From: Thermoproteota archaeon
GTDB lineage: Archaea; Thermoproteota; Nitrososphaeria; Nitrososphaerales; Nitrosopumilaceae
Assembly: GCA_003352285.1 (NCBI GenBank)
Contig: QQVN01000003.1
Span: forward strand, 248,001-312,000
DNA: 64,000 nucleotides
Reading direction: 5' to 3'
Position numbers and translations under genes: made by a program. Shown here piece by piece: positions 1-8,990 of the stretch; position 1 is the first letter of the stretch, and each line of letters starts with the position of its first letter. A model generated the notes under the pieces. The model worked only from the letters and a program-made list of their open reading frames with translations, was not told where the DNA came from and ran no database searches.

Positions 1-683
1 ATTAACTGCTCTGATGTAATATCTTCCCTAATGACTACTCTTGCACTGGTCATTCCATAGACATTCAATATGTCCTTTAGAAGTTTCTCAGACATTTTTG
101 TGAGTTTAATCTGTTGTGCAACTGCTATGCCTCCGGTGTGAGTTTTTTCTACAACAATATTTGGGGGGTCTTGATTAAGTCTGATTCCTATATTGCCCAA
201 TTCGTTTACAAGCACATCTTCATGATATGGTTGAAATACATCTAAAACCAAAAGAACCAAATCAGCATTTCTTGCTACTGACAAAATTCTTTTTCCTAAA
301 CCCTTCCCACTTGATGCTCCTTTAATAATTCCAGGTAAATCAAGTACTTGTATGCGTGCACCCTTGTATTCCATCATTCCTGGAACTACTGTTAATGTTG
401 TGAATTGAAATGCACCTACCGCAGATTTTGCACCAGTAATTCGATTCAGTAGGGTTGATTTTCCAACACTTGGTAATCCGATAAACACAACTGTCGCATC
501 ACCAGCTCTTCTTACATCAAACCCATCAGTGGTTGAACCTTTTTTTGATTTACCTTCTTCTTGCTCTCGTTTTAGCTTTGCAATTTTTGCACGTAATAAT
601 CCCAAGTGATGTTCAGTAGCCTTGTTGATCTGAGTCTTTGCCATCTCATCTTGTATGGCTTTGATCTTCTCTGGAATTCCCAT
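1..683 (-). CDS. DRG/Obg-family GTP-binding protein, C-terminus beyond window
   Basis: Reading from the ATG at 683 the frame stays open to the window edge, giving 227 residues of a protein that is normally about 370. An N-terminal basic helical segment (to about residue 50) precedes a G domain with P-loop GLPSVGKS (69-76) and G3 motif DLPG (115-118). This order and the MGIPEKIKAIQ opening are typical of DRG GTPases, ribosome-associated translation GTPases; the C-terminal TGS domain would lie outside the window. The start overlaps the stop of the upstream small gene (TAATG), so the two are probably translationally coupled. Family assignment is firm; the C-terminal part is unseen. Confidence 0.93.
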   Translation of the reverse strand, partial: MGIPEKIKAIQDEMAKTQINKATEHHLGLLRAKIAKLKREQEEGKSKKGSTTDGFDVRRAGDATVVFIGLPSVGKSTLLNRITGAKSAVGAFQFTTLTVVPGMMEYKGARIQVLDLPGIIKGASSGKGLGKRILSVARNADLVLLVLDVFQPYHEDVLVNELGNIGIRLNQDPPNIVVEKTHTGGIAVAQQIKLTKMSEKLLKDILNVYGMTSARVVIREDITSEQL

Positions 684-913
684 TAGTTGTTTGACCTCCT
701 TTGAAATACTATTTTGGATTTTCGAATCACTGCTTTTATCCTTGATGCAGGAATTGATTGAAAATTATTTGATTCTAAAACAAAATCATCTAAATTCATC
801 TCTATATCCTGATTGTAATCTCTGTAAATCACTTTGTAAATGGAAGGTTCATCTGAAAACCTAGCTTTACTAAAAACTTCATCAAGAATTCCTTTTTTTG
901 TCATGTTAAACAT
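683..913 (-). CDS. UPF0248/DUF504-like small protein
   Basis: A 76-residue protein. The opening GILDEVFSKARF and the closing IPASRIKAVIRKSKIVFQRR match the pattern of the archaeal UPF0248 (DUF504) family, in which an I-P-x-x-R-I core is followed by a short strand ending in W/F-x-R. Function is uncertain. Methionine 4 (at 904) is an equally plausible start. The stop overlaps the DRG start by one base, so the pair forms a two-gene operon. Family recognition is by motif only. Confidence 0.7.
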   Translation of the reverse strand: MFNMTKKGILDEVFSKARFSDEPSIYKVIYRDYNQDIEMNLDDFVLESNNFQSIPASRIKAVIRKSKIVFQRRSNN

Positions 914-980
914 ATCTTTTTTTTAGTTTTGAATATTTCTTTACGTAGCAAATATTATCTTCTTTAATTTTAGTCATCCT

Positions 981-1673
981 ATGACTCGAAAAACTTTTGC
1001 AGTAGACATTGACGGAACTATTACTGAAAATGGAGGTGGAATAATCCATTTGGAGGCACTAAATGCACTTAGGCACCTAAAGAATCAAGGTCATAATGTG
1101 ATCTTTGTATCTGGTCGTTCCTCAGTAGAAGCATATCTTTTATCAGTATTTGGTGGGACGACTAACATTGCTGTAGGAGAAAATGGCGGGTGCATCACAA
1201 CTGGCTCAAATAAGCACATATTGTTAGGTGATATCAAAATATGCAAAGATGCATTGTCATTAATTCAGTCAAAAATTGAAAATGTAGTTGAAAAACCAGT
1301 TTTTCCACGATTAACTGAAGTAGTACTTCAAAGAACATTTGATATAGAATCTGCTAAAAAAATTCTTGCAGAAAATAAGTGTGATGTAATATTATCCGAC
1401 AGCCAATATGCATTTCATATTAATTCACATGGGATAAACAAGGCTACCGGATTTGAGAGGGTTATGAAAGATTTGGGCATTAAACGTAATGATGTAATTG
1501 CAATTGGTGATAGCGAAACCGATATACCGTTATTTGATCTTGCACACACAAGTATAGCATTGGGAAATTCTTCTGAACATGTTAAATCAAAAGCATCAAT
1601 AACGGTGTCTGGGAATGCAGGTGATGGTGTTATTGAGGCATTGGATAAACTAGCGCCAACATTTACGGAGTGA
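981..1673 (+). CDS. Phosphoglycolate phosphatase, archaeal HAD type
   Basis: A 230-residue HAD hydrolase. Motif I is AVDIDGTIT (residues 7-15) with the nucleophile and acid/base aspartates, motif II is VSGRS, and motif IV is AIGDSETDIPLF near residue 175. The cap sits between motifs II and III, as in subclass IIB. Length and motif set fit the archaeal TA0175-type phosphoglycolate phosphatase, which dephosphorylates 2-phosphoglycolate; sucrose-phosphatase-like specificity cannot be excluded from sequence. The stop TGA overlaps the first possible start (GTG 1670) of argS, so the two are probably cotranscribed. Confidence 0.85.
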   Translation: MTRKTFAVDIDGTITENGGGIIHLEALNALRHLKNQGHNVIFVSGRSSVEAYLLSVFGGTTNIAVGENGGCITTGSNKHILLGDIKICKDALSLIQSKIENVVEKPVFPRLTEVVLQRTFDIESAKKILAENKCDVILSDSQYAFHINSHGINKATGFERVMKDLGIKRNDVIAIGDSETDIPLFDLAHTSIALGNSSEHVKSKASITVSGNAGDGVIEALDKLAPTFTE

Positions 1674-1675
1674 TA

Positions 1676-3565
1676 ATGATGTCTATGAGGAAAATCCTTG
1701 AAGAAATTGAATCCAATCTTGGAGTGATTTTAAAAAAACTTGGATTTCCAAATGTTTCATTTAGTGTAGAGCCTGCAAAGCCCGGCTTTGGAGACATTTC
1801 ATCCAATGTGTCTTTCTTGCTAGCAAAGGAGTTGAAAAGAAAACCATTTGAAATATCTCAAGCTATCTCTCAAGAATACAATAATTCTCCGGGAAATTAT
1901 ATATCAAAAGTTGAGCCTCATCCATCTGGTTTTGTTAATTTTTTAATAAAACCAGAGCAACTTTGTAAATTAGTTTTAAAAAATTCAACCACTCCTGATT
2001 ATGGGTATATTGACATCGGAAAGAAGCAACGGATAGTTGTTGAACATACAAGCGTTAATCCAAACAAAGCACTTCACATTGGACATGTTAGAAATATAAT
2101 CATAGGCGATTGTGTTTCTAGGATTCTCAAAAAAGCAAATTATTCCGTAAGTGTTCTTAATTATGTTGATGACTCTGGTCTACAGGTTGCAGATATTGTT
2201 CTTGGGTTTACCAAATTAGGATTTCCAATTGAACCTCCATCTGGGCAGAAATTTGATCATTATTGTGGGGATGAAGTATATGTAAAAACTACAGAAAAAT
2301 ATCAAAATGATCCAAAACTAGAGGAAGAAAGAAAAAACATACTAAAAGAGATTGAAGAGGGTGTATCTGATACTGCTAGCTTTGCTGATTCTGTGACAAA
2401 AAAGGTTCTCGCATGTCAGCTTGAAACATGTTGGAATATGGATGTGTACTATGATTGTCTAAATTTTGAATCACAAATAATTCGTTCAGGTTTATGGAAA
2501 AAAATATTTGAAAAATTACAAGAACTAAAACTAATTGAATATGAAAACGATGGAAAAAACAAAGATTGTTGGGTTATCCGTGGTGATGGTAAGGAAGAAG
2601 ACAAAGTAATAGTAAGAAGTAATGGTACTGCCACATACATTGCAAAAGATATTCCCTATGCTGCATGGAAATTGGGCTTGCTTGATGATCCATTTTACTA
2701 TGAGAAATATCCTGTACCCCAGCCAAATGATAAAGTCTTATGGCAAACTACTCTTTCTAAAAATAATAATCAAAAACCGAGCTTTGCTGGAGATAAAGTA
2801 ATTACAGTAATTGATTCACGACAATCCAGATTACAGAACATAATTACATCACTAATGTCACAATTCAAATCAAATCCTGATGCATATGTTCATCTGGGTT
2901 ATGAATCGGTGACATTAAGCTCTGATACTGCAAAAATCTTGGGAATTGATACCCAAGGAAAACAAACACAGATGTCAGGCCGAAAGGGTCTGTATGTTAG
3001 TGCTGATTCTGTATTGGAATTACTCCAGGGCAAAACATTTGAAGAAACAAAAAAGCGAAATCCTGATCTTGATGAGAAAAAACTTGATGAAATCTCTAAA
3101 AGCATTGCCATAGGAACACTGCGGTATGAGATGATTAAGCAGGATCTTGATAAAATCATAACTTTTGATCTTACAAAATCCCTTAGTCTTGAAGGCGACA
3201 CTGCACCATACATCCAGTATGCAAATGCCCGTGCTGTAAGAATTTTAGAAAAGTCCGGTATGGCCCCAGACTTTGATGTCTCTTTTGATGATCTTTCTAG
3301 CCAATATGAGATTGAACTTGTAAAGAAAATTGGAATGTATGATATTCAAGTTCGTGATGCTGCCAAAAACTTTTCACCTAAGGTAATAGCTCGTTATTGC
3401 TACGACTTGGCTGTAACCTTTAATGGCTTTTATGAAAACATCAAAGTCCTTGATTCTCCAGATTCAGGAATAGTAAATCAAAGACTTTGTCTGGTGGAAT
3501 CATTTAGGAACACAATATCAAACGCATTGGGTCTTTTGGGAATGCCTGTTACCCAAAAAATGTAA
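1676..3565 (+). CDS. argS: Arginyl-tRNA synthetase
   Basis: A class I aminoacyl-tRNA synthetase of about 629 residues that charges tRNA-Arg. It has an N-terminal Add-1-like domain (to about 110), the HIGH signature in NPNKALHIGHVRN (about 130-142), a KMSKS-equivalent region around QMSGRKGLYVSAD, and a C-terminal DALR anticodon-binding domain after SLEGDTAPYIQYANARAVRI. The frame is open from a GTG at 1670, but ATGs at 1676, 1679 and 1685 follow, and the first of these is used here. The gene overlaps or abuts the phosphatase gene. The length is normal for the family. Confidence 0.95.
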   Translation: MMSMRKILEEIESNLGVILKKLGFPNVSFSVEPAKPGFGDISSNVSFLLAKELKRKPFEISQAISQEYNNSPGNYISKVEPHPSGFVNFLIKPEQLCKLVLKNSTTPDYGYIDIGKKQRIVVEHTSVNPNKALHIGHVRNIIIGDCVSRILKKANYSVSVLNYVDDSGLQVADIVLGFTKLGFPIEPPSGQKFDHYCGDEVYVKTTEKYQNDPKLEEERKNILKEIEEGVSDTASFADSVTKKVLACQLETCWNMDVYYDCLNFESQIIRSGLWKKIFEKLQELKLIEYENDGKNKDCWVIRGDGKEEDKVIVRSNGTATYIAKDIPYAAWKLGLLDDPFYYEKYPVPQPNDKVLWQTTLSKNNNQKPSFAGDKVITVIDSRQSRLQNIITSLMSQFKSNPDAYVHLGYESVTLSSDTAKILGIDTQGKQTQMSGRKGLYVSADSVLELLQGKTFEETKKRNPDLDEKKLDEISKSIAIGTLRYEMIKQDLDKIITFDLTKSLSLEGDTAPYIQYANARAVRILEKSGMAPDFDVSFDDLSSQYEIELVKKIGMYDIQVRDAAKNFSPKVIARYCYDLAVTFNGFYENIKVLDSPDSGIVNQRLCLVESFRNTISNALGLLGMPVTQKM

Positions 3566-3635
3566 GTGTCCAATCTGTCCAGATTGAACAAACTAGTAGA
3601 TAATATTTGAAATTGGAAATTTATTTTGTTATAAA

Positions 3636-3800
3636 ATGGTGGACATTGGCCAGCTGATGGTGCAAAGAAATTCATCTGTTAAGAGATGCTCATTTTGTAA
3701 TGATTCCTTAGAACTAAAAGAAGGTGTAACGTTTTTTGATAGAAAATGGTACCATGATTTGTGTTGGTCAAAACTTGAGACGGAGCGTGATTCAACTTGA
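3636..3800 (+). CDS. Small zinc-finger protein preceding a response regulator
   Basis: A 54-residue ORF with CSFC near residue 18 and WYHDLC near residue 40. This is a CxxC...HxxC arrangement like half of a LIM or treble-clef finger, with aromatic residues around the second pair. Its TGA stop overlaps the TTG start of the following receiver gene by four bases (TTGA), which is strong support for real, coupled translation. No other domain is visible. It may act as a partner or output module of the receiver, but that is inference from the overlap alone. Confidence 0.65.
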   Translation: MVDIGQLMVQRNSSVKRCSFCNDSLELKEGVTFFDRKWYHDLCWSKLETERDST

Positions 3801-4180
3801 CAAAAGTAATTGTTGTCGATGATGACCTGGACACAGTGGAAGTTTTTTGTGAATATCTTAGCATAAAGGACATTCAAGTATTGGGAAAAGGATTCAGTGG
3901 AAAAGACGCTGTCGCTCTTTACAAAGAGCTAAAACCTGAAGTTGTTTTGCTTGATGTGATGATGCCAGATTATGATGGATTTTATGGATTACGAAATATC
4001 CGTGAATTTGATCCTCAAGCAAAAGTGATCATGGTAACTGCAGATTTGACATCTGATACTGAAAAGAAACTAAAAGAACTAAATGCATCTGCGATTCTGT
4101 ACAAGCCCTATGAAATTGATAGTGTAGTTACTACTATCGATAGAGTGAGCAAAGGCGAAATGTTACTAGAAACAATATAA
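3797..4180 (+). CDS. Single-domain response regulator receiver (CheY-like)
   Basis: A 127-residue receiver domain with no output domain. The acidic cluster is DDD at residues 8-10, the phosphoacceptor is Asp53 in LLDVMMPDYDG, Thr81 lies in the VIMVTADLT strand and Lys103 in LYKPYE. All residues needed for phosphorylation are present. The TTG start is supported by the TTGA overlap with the upstream zinc-finger ORF. No histidine kinase is encoded in the window, so its phosphodonor must lie elsewhere. Confidence 0.9.
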   Translation: MTKVIVVDDDLDTVEVFCEYLSIKDIQVLGKGFSGKDAVALYKELKPEVVLLDVMMPDYDGFYGLRNIREFDPQAKVIMVTADLTSDTEKKLKELNASAILYKPYEIDSVVTTIDRVSKGEMLLETI

Positions 4181-4223
4181 TTAGAAAAATCCTAATATTC
4201 TTGACTAATTTAGTAAAGTAACA

Positions 4224-4736
4224 ATGAAAATTCTCATCGCTGAAGACGAACCCGACTTACTGGTACAGTATAAGACAATTTTAGAAGATAATGGGCATAA
4301 TGTAATTATTGCAGAGGACGGTCAAATCGCAATTGATTTTTACAAAAAAGAATCTAGCAAGTTGTCTTCTGATGATGAGGACCAAACCCCATTTGATGTA
4401 GTAATTTTGGACTATCAAATGCCTGAGAAGAACGGATTGGAAGTGGCACAATACATACTATCATCTCATCCAAATCAACGAATAATATTTGCATCAGCTT
4501 ATGTTCAAGAAACTTTGGTTGATTCTATAAAGAATCTCAAACAGATAGTTGAGCTTCTGCAAAAACCATTTGGATTACAAGCTCTTGTTGATACTATTGA
4601 GGATAAAGAAATCTACGACGAACTTGCAAAGCTTAACGTTGATGTGAAAAACCTAAAGGACCTAAATCCAACTCATGCTCAAATTCGTGATTATTTGACT
4701 GCCTTACAAAAACTCCAGAAAGGTAGAACGTTTTAG
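4224..4736 (+). CDS. Response regulator receiver with C-terminal extension
   Basis: A 170-residue protein with a receiver domain (1 to about 125). It has AEDE at 6-9, Asp63 in VVILDYQMPEKNG and a conserved Lys in LLQKPFG. A serine-rich acidic insert (about 43-56) sits before the phosphoacceptor strand. The roughly 45-residue C-terminal extension is helical (EIYDELAKLNVDVKNL...) and matches no DNA-binding domain I recognise. It lies 43 bp after another receiver gene, suggesting a signalling pair. Confidence 0.88.
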   Translation: MKILIAEDEPDLLVQYKTILEDNGHNVIIAEDGQIAIDFYKKESSKLSSDDEDQTPFDVVILDYQMPEKNGLEVAQYILSSHPNQRIIFASAYVQETLVDSIKNLKQIVELLQKPFGLQALVDTIEDKEIYDELAKLNVDVKNLKDLNPTHAQIRDYLTALQKLQKGRTF

Positions 4737-4779
4737 CACAATCAGTAGGTTCTTATCTAAAAAATAGTGGCAAAAAAAT

Positions 4780-5583
4780 ATGAAGATTAAACAAAAGTCT
4801 TTGGTTTTATTTTATTATAATCCCTCCAAAAAATGGCTGGCAAAAATTTCAAAAAATGAACAACTTCATACTCACATTGGAGTCATAAAGCATGCAGATG
4901 CAATTGGTAAAGAATACGGTGAACGACTAGTCACAAACAAAGACAAGTACGTCTACCTTCTTGAGCCTACCACGCATGATCTTATTATGAAATTTCAGCA
5001 TGGCACACAAATCGTGTATCCCAAGGACCTAGGATACATTGCCGCTCGTTCAGGTCTAAAAGATGGTCAAAAGGTTATTGAAATTGGAACTGGAAGTGGT
5101 GCTCTCACTACATATGCTGCAAGTATAGTAAAACCCCGTGGGCATGTCTATACCTATGATGTAGACGAATCCTTTATGAAAATTGCAGAGAAAAATATCG
5201 TAAAGGCTGGCATGTCAAAGTATGTTACTATGAATAAACTAGATTTGAAGGCAACCAAAAAAGTTCCTGTTATTGATGCTGACCTTGCACTAGTTGACCT
5301 TGGAGATCCTTGGACTGTTATCCCACAAGTAAGAAAGATGCTAAAGGGTAGTGGTGCTGTCTTTTGCATCTGTCCAACCATGAATCAACTTGAAAAGCTT
5401 ACAATGTCATTAGTAGAAAACGAATTTACAGATATTGAATCAAGTGAACATATTTTGCGTACCATTGATGCACGCGAAGGAAAAACAAGACATTCATTTC
5501 AAGGAATTGGTCACACAACATACCTATGTTATGCAAGAAAGGCATTTTTTGGCAGAAAGGTGCGAAAGACTAGCAAAAAGTAA
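4780..5583 (+). CDS. trmI: tRNA (adenine-N1)-methyltransferase, TrmI family
   Basis: A 267-residue class I SAM-dependent methyltransferase. The N-terminal beta domain contains HTHIGVIKHADAIGKEYG, followed by the TrmI-type segment (LLEPTTHDLIMKFQHGTQIVYPKD) and the SAM motif I IEIGTGSGALT (about 107-117). Archaeal TrmI makes m1A at position 57/58 of the T-loop. The C-terminal tail is basic (RKVRKTSKK), compatible with tRNA binding. Length and motif order are normal for archaeal TrmI. Confidence 0.88.
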   Translation: MKIKQKSLVLFYYNPSKKWLAKISKNEQLHTHIGVIKHADAIGKEYGERLVTNKDKYVYLLEPTTHDLIMKFQHGTQIVYPKDLGYIAARSGLKDGQKVIEIGTGSGALTTYAASIVKPRGHVYTYDVDESFMKIAEKNIVKAGMSKYVTMNKLDLKATKKVPVIDADLALVDLGDPWTVIPQVRKMLKGSGAVFCICPTMNQLEKLTMSLVENEFTDIESSEHILRTIDAREGKTRHSFQGIGHTTYLCYARKAFFGRKVRKTSKK

Positions 5584-5667
5584 TCTTTCTTGGAGTTACA
5601 TCATGTCTGTACGATTCAGACAAACTAATCCTAATAGAATTTTATAGGTATTCTATATCAATCCGAA

Positions 5668-6207
5668 TTGTCTGAACAAAAAGATTCTCGTATTGGTTCT
5701 TCTGGTTTATTGACTCAGATTGATCGTAAGATAAAATCACTTGCAAAAACAAAGGAAGAATTAGACAAGAAATCCCAACAAATTCCAAGACCAAGCTTGA
5801 TTACAGCTCGTGATCTGGAAAGAATTGATTTCTCTGATGAATTATCTAAAATAAAAGAAGTTCAAAGAGAGCGACTCTTAGAGGATATGTCTCAAATTCT
5901 CAATGACAAGATTAAGGAGTTGGAACAAAAAGAAAAAGCGGAATTAGAAAAAGAAAAGGTCTTGGAAAACCTAACTAATGCTTTAAATGAAAAAGTTTTC
6001 CAACTTGAAATCTCCAACAGACTCGTTTTGGAGCAAAAAAAACGCTCAGATGAATTAAACTTAGAATTACAAGAAACCATCAAAAAACTCAATGATGCTG
6101 AAAAAGAGCTCAAAATTGAAAGAGACTGGTTAGCAGACCAAGTTGAAAAGAAATCCCTTGAAGTATTGACAACCATTGATCAATTAATCAAGGCTGAAAA
6201 CAAGTAA
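5668..6207 (+). CDS. Coiled-coil protein of unknown function
   Basis: A 179-residue, highly charged protein starting at a TTG. From about residue 60 to the end it is almost continuous heptad-like coiled coil rich in Glu, Lys and Leu. No catalytic motif, membrane segment or cysteine is visible. It sits alone between trmI and nnrD on the same strand. I do not recognise a family; a cytoplasmic structural or scaffold role is possible but unproven. Confidence 0.7.
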   Translation: MSEQKDSRIGSSGLLTQIDRKIKSLAKTKEELDKKSQQIPRPSLITARDLERIDFSDELSKIKEVQRERLLEDMSQILNDKIKELEQKEKAELEKEKVLENLTNALNEKVFQLEISNRLVLEQKKRSDELNLELQETIKKLNDAEKELKIERDWLADQVEKKSLEVLTTIDQLIKAENK

Positions 6208-6247
6208 AAAACAAGATTTATCCGTATACTGTATATTCAAAATACTA

Positions 6248-7111
6248 TTGGTCTCAAAAAACATCCAGGCAGCTACTGTAAAAAAATTCATCCCTGCTAG
6301 AAATTCTAACTCTAGGAAAGGTGATAATGGAACAGTACTAGTCGTTGGGGGAAGTTACATCTATCATGGTGCTCCAATACTGTCTTCACTTGCTGCATTA
6401 CGTTGTGGCACTGATCTAGTTTACACAGCAATTCCAAAAGTTAATGTTCAATCAACCCGAGCAATATCTCCAAATCTCATTGTAATACCATTAGTTGATC
6501 AAAAATTAACTCGCGGTGCTGTAAGAAAACTACTAGGTCAAATTCCAAAGAGTTTGGATTCTGCTACAATTGGAATGGGCTTATCTGTTCAAGACAATGA
6601 GGCACTCAAAATTTTAGTAAAGTCACTTATCGACTCCGATGTAAGATTGTCTCTTGATGCCAGTGCTTTAGTTAGTGATGTTCTTCCATTAATTCCAAAT
6701 ACAAATTCCGTAGTGACTCCGCATGTAGGTGAATTCAAACGACTCTTTGGAGATTCTCCGCCATCTAATCTAAAACAAAGAATAAACATGGTGGAAAAAT
6801 TTGCAAAGGAATTTTCAGTAACCATCCTTCTAAAGGGCTCTACTGATGTAATTTCCGATGGCAAGAACACATACCTAAATCCAAAAAAGACTCCCGCAAT
6901 GACAGTTGGCGGAACCGGTGATGTATTATCTGGTTTAGTAGCAGGAATGCTATCAAAGAACAGAAATTCTTTAGAGTCTGCTGTTGCTGCTACCTACATC
7001 AATGGGCAGGCAGGAAAGATTGTTCAGCGAAAAGTTGGACTACACATGACATCCATGGACCTAATTGATGTATTGCCTCAAGCAATGAAACCATTTGATC
7101 GAATAAAGTGA
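6248..7111 (+). CDS. nnrD: ADP/ATP-dependent NAD(P)H-hydrate dehydratase
   Basis: A 287-residue ribokinase-like protein corresponding to the C-terminal YjeF domain. It repairs hydrated NAD(P)H using ADP or ATP. Evidence: VLVVGGSYIYHGAPILSSLAALR near the N-terminus, NSVVTPHVGEFKRLFG in the middle, and the anion-hole motif MTVGGTGDVLSGLVAGM (about 218-234). The start is a TTG. The NnrE epimerase domain is absent, so it is presumably a separate gene elsewhere. The stop overlaps the next gene by four bases (GTGA). Confidence 0.88.
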   Translation: MVSKNIQAATVKKFIPARNSNSRKGDNGTVLVVGGSYIYHGAPILSSLAALRCGTDLVYTAIPKVNVQSTRAISPNLIVIPLVDQKLTRGAVRKLLGQIPKSLDSATIGMGLSVQDNEALKILVKSLIDSDVRLSLDASALVSDVLPLIPNTNSVVTPHVGEFKRLFGDSPPSNLKQRINMVEKFAKEFSVTILLKGSTDVISDGKNTYLNPKKTPAMTVGGTGDVLSGLVAGMLSKNRNSLESAVAATYINGQAGKIVQRKVGLHMTSMDLIDVLPQAMKPFDRIK

Positions 7112-8472
7112 AGAACATGAAACCAATTTTACAACAAGTTGATTCTGGAATGAATTCATTGATATCTGATTTACAGAAACTAATTCGCCAACCAAGTGTT
7201 TCTGCAAAAAATGAAGGAATAGAAGAATGTGCAAAATTATGCAAAAAAATACTTGAAAAACATGGCATAAAATCTGAGTTATTACGTCTTGGAAAGGAAA
7301 TAGCACCAGTTGTGTTTGGCGAAATTAAATCCAAAAAAAATCCAAAAAAAACACTACTGTTTTACAATCATTATGATGTCCAGCCTGCAGAGCCATTTGA
7401 TTTGTGGGAACATCCTCCATTTAGTGGTAAAAAAATAGGCAACAAAATTTTTGGTCGTGGCTCATCTGACGATAAAGGTGAATTAATCACCCGAATTAAG
7501 GCAGTTGATGCATTTTTAAAAAAAACTGGTGATGTACCTTGTAATATTAAATTCCTAATTGAAGGGGAGGAAGAAACTGGAAGCGCAAACATTGATGCAT
7601 ATCTAAAAAAATTCAAAAAGAAGTTTTCTTGTGATGGTGTAATCTGGGAATTTGGTTATGTTGACTCAAAAGATAGGCCAATTGTCGGACTAGGCATGAA
7701 AGGACTCTTGTATGTAGAACTTTCAGTTAAGGAATCAATTAGAGATGCTCATTCTAGCTTGGCGGTTTTAATAAAAAATCCAGCTTGGAGATTAATTGAA
7801 GCAGTACACTCTTTGCGTGATTCTAATGGAAAAATTCTCATCAAAGATTGGTACAAAGAGGTTGAACCACTTTCAAAGAATGACATCAAATTGATAAATT
7901 CTGAACCATTTGATGAAAATTCCTTTAAGAAGGAATTTGGAATAAAGTCATTTCTGGGAAACAAATCCGGACTTGAAGCAAAAAAGGCTCTTGTTGGTGA
8001 TCCTACCTGTAATGTGGCGGGATTCATATCCGGTTATACTGGGAATGGGGCAAAAACTGTACTGCCAGGTGAGGCAATGGTAAAGATTGATTTTCGACTT
8101 GTTCCAAAGATGAATCCCAAGAAACAAACTCAACGATTAAAATCTCACTTGAAAGCAAAAGGATTCTCAGACATTTCTGTTAAGGTATATCATGGAGAGG
8201 CAGCTGCACGTACGAGCTCATCAGATCCTTTTGTCAGTCAAGTGATTGATGCAGCAAACAAATCTTATGGTAAATCCATTCTAAATGTGTCAAATGCTGG
8301 AACGGGACCTATGTACTCTTTTGTAAATGTGTTAAAGGCACCTTGTATATCCATAGGTAGTACCTACATGTTTGCAAGAATTCATTCGCCAAATGAATTT
8401 ACAAGAATTGATTTGTTAAAAAAGACTACCAAATGCATTTGCCACATAATGGAAAATTTTGGAAAAAATTAA
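7108..8472 (+). CDS. M20-family metallopeptidase (dipeptidase/deacylase)
   Basis: A 454-residue M20 peptidase. Metal and catalytic motifs visible are YNHYDVQPAEP (first His/Asp), GRGSSDDKGEL (bridging Asp), IEGEEETGS (general-base Glu and metal Glu) and the C-terminal IGSTYMFARIHSPNE (metal His). The dimerisation insert lies between about residues 210 and 330. The family includes carnosinase-like dipeptidases, ArgE and DapE; the long YDVQPAEPFDLWEHPPF segment is most like the dipeptidase branch. The GTG start overlaps nnrD, and the C-terminus overlaps the convergent DoxX gene by four bases. Confidence 0.88.
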   Translation: MKNMKPILQQVDSGMNSLISDLQKLIRQPSVSAKNEGIEECAKLCKKILEKHGIKSELLRLGKEIAPVVFGEIKSKKNPKKTLLFYNHYDVQPAEPFDLWEHPPFSGKKIGNKIFGRGSSDDKGELITRIKAVDAFLKKTGDVPCNIKFLIEGEEETGSANIDAYLKKFKKKFSCDGVIWEFGYVDSKDRPIVGLGMKGLLYVELSVKESIRDAHSSLAVLIKNPAWRLIEAVHSLRDSNGKILIKDWYKEVEPLSKNDIKLINSEPFDENSFKKEFGIKSFLGNKSGLEAKKALVGDPTCNVAGFISGYTGNGAKTVLPGEAMVKIDFRLVPKMNPKKQTQRLKSHLKAKGFSDISVKVYHGEAAARTSSSDPFVSQVIDAANKSYGKSILNVSNAGTGPMYSFVNVLKAPCISIGSTYMFARIHSPNEFTRIDLLKKTTKCICHIMENFGKN

Positions 8473-8885
8473 TGGATTGGTCTTGGAATTTTTTTGATAA
8501 TGTTTGCAAGTGATACTCTTCCAGGTCCTGCTACAATAATTACAAGACATGATGCTAATAGGATCAAATCCAATTCAAATCCTCCGTCTCCAGTTAAGCT
8601 CTTTGCTCCTTTGACGTGAAATATTGCACCCATCATGATAATTGATAGCATGCCTGCAGAAATTCTAGATAGCACTCCGATAATCAATAGTATTCCTGGA
8701 ACCACTTCAGCTAGTGCAATTGGAATTTGCATCTCTGCTGGCAATCCCATGTTTCCTAAGAATCCGGCAAAACCCGGATTGAATTTCATCATTCCATGAG
8801 CGATGAAGATCACTCCAATTGCAGATCTGAGGCCCATGAAGGCAATATCTGCAAGCTTGTTTTCACGAAATGCTGCATCTGTCAT
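8469..8885 (-). CDS. DoxX-family membrane protein
   Basis: A 138-residue integral membrane protein with about four hydrophobic helices. The first carries the DoxX signature R-x-x-x-G-x-x-F-x-x-H-G (LRSAIGVIFIAHGMMKF), followed by the typical LAEVVPGILLIIGVLSRISAG segment. The family includes thiosulfate:quinone oxidoreductase subunits and oxidative-stress membrane proteins; specific function is not evident here. It converges on the M20 peptidase gene. Confidence 0.82.
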   Translation of the reverse strand: MTDAAFRENKLADIAFMGLRSAIGVIFIAHGMMKFNPGFAGFLGNMGLPAEMQIPIALAEVVPGILLIIGVLSRISAGMLSIIMMGAIFHVKGAKSLTGDGGFELDLILLASCLVIIVAGPGRVSLANIIKKIPRPIH

Positions 8886-8990
8886 TAATCTGCTAACGAG
8901 TTTACAATCTATAAACCATTACTACTATTATTTTGGAAATTCTAAAAAAATGTAGAAAACCCTTTATTATGCTCCAAAATCACTTGTGTC

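Noticed and set aside
5435-5647. 70-residue ORF inside and after trmI
   Set aside because: It is a shadow of the trmI C-terminus in another frame, with no family features.
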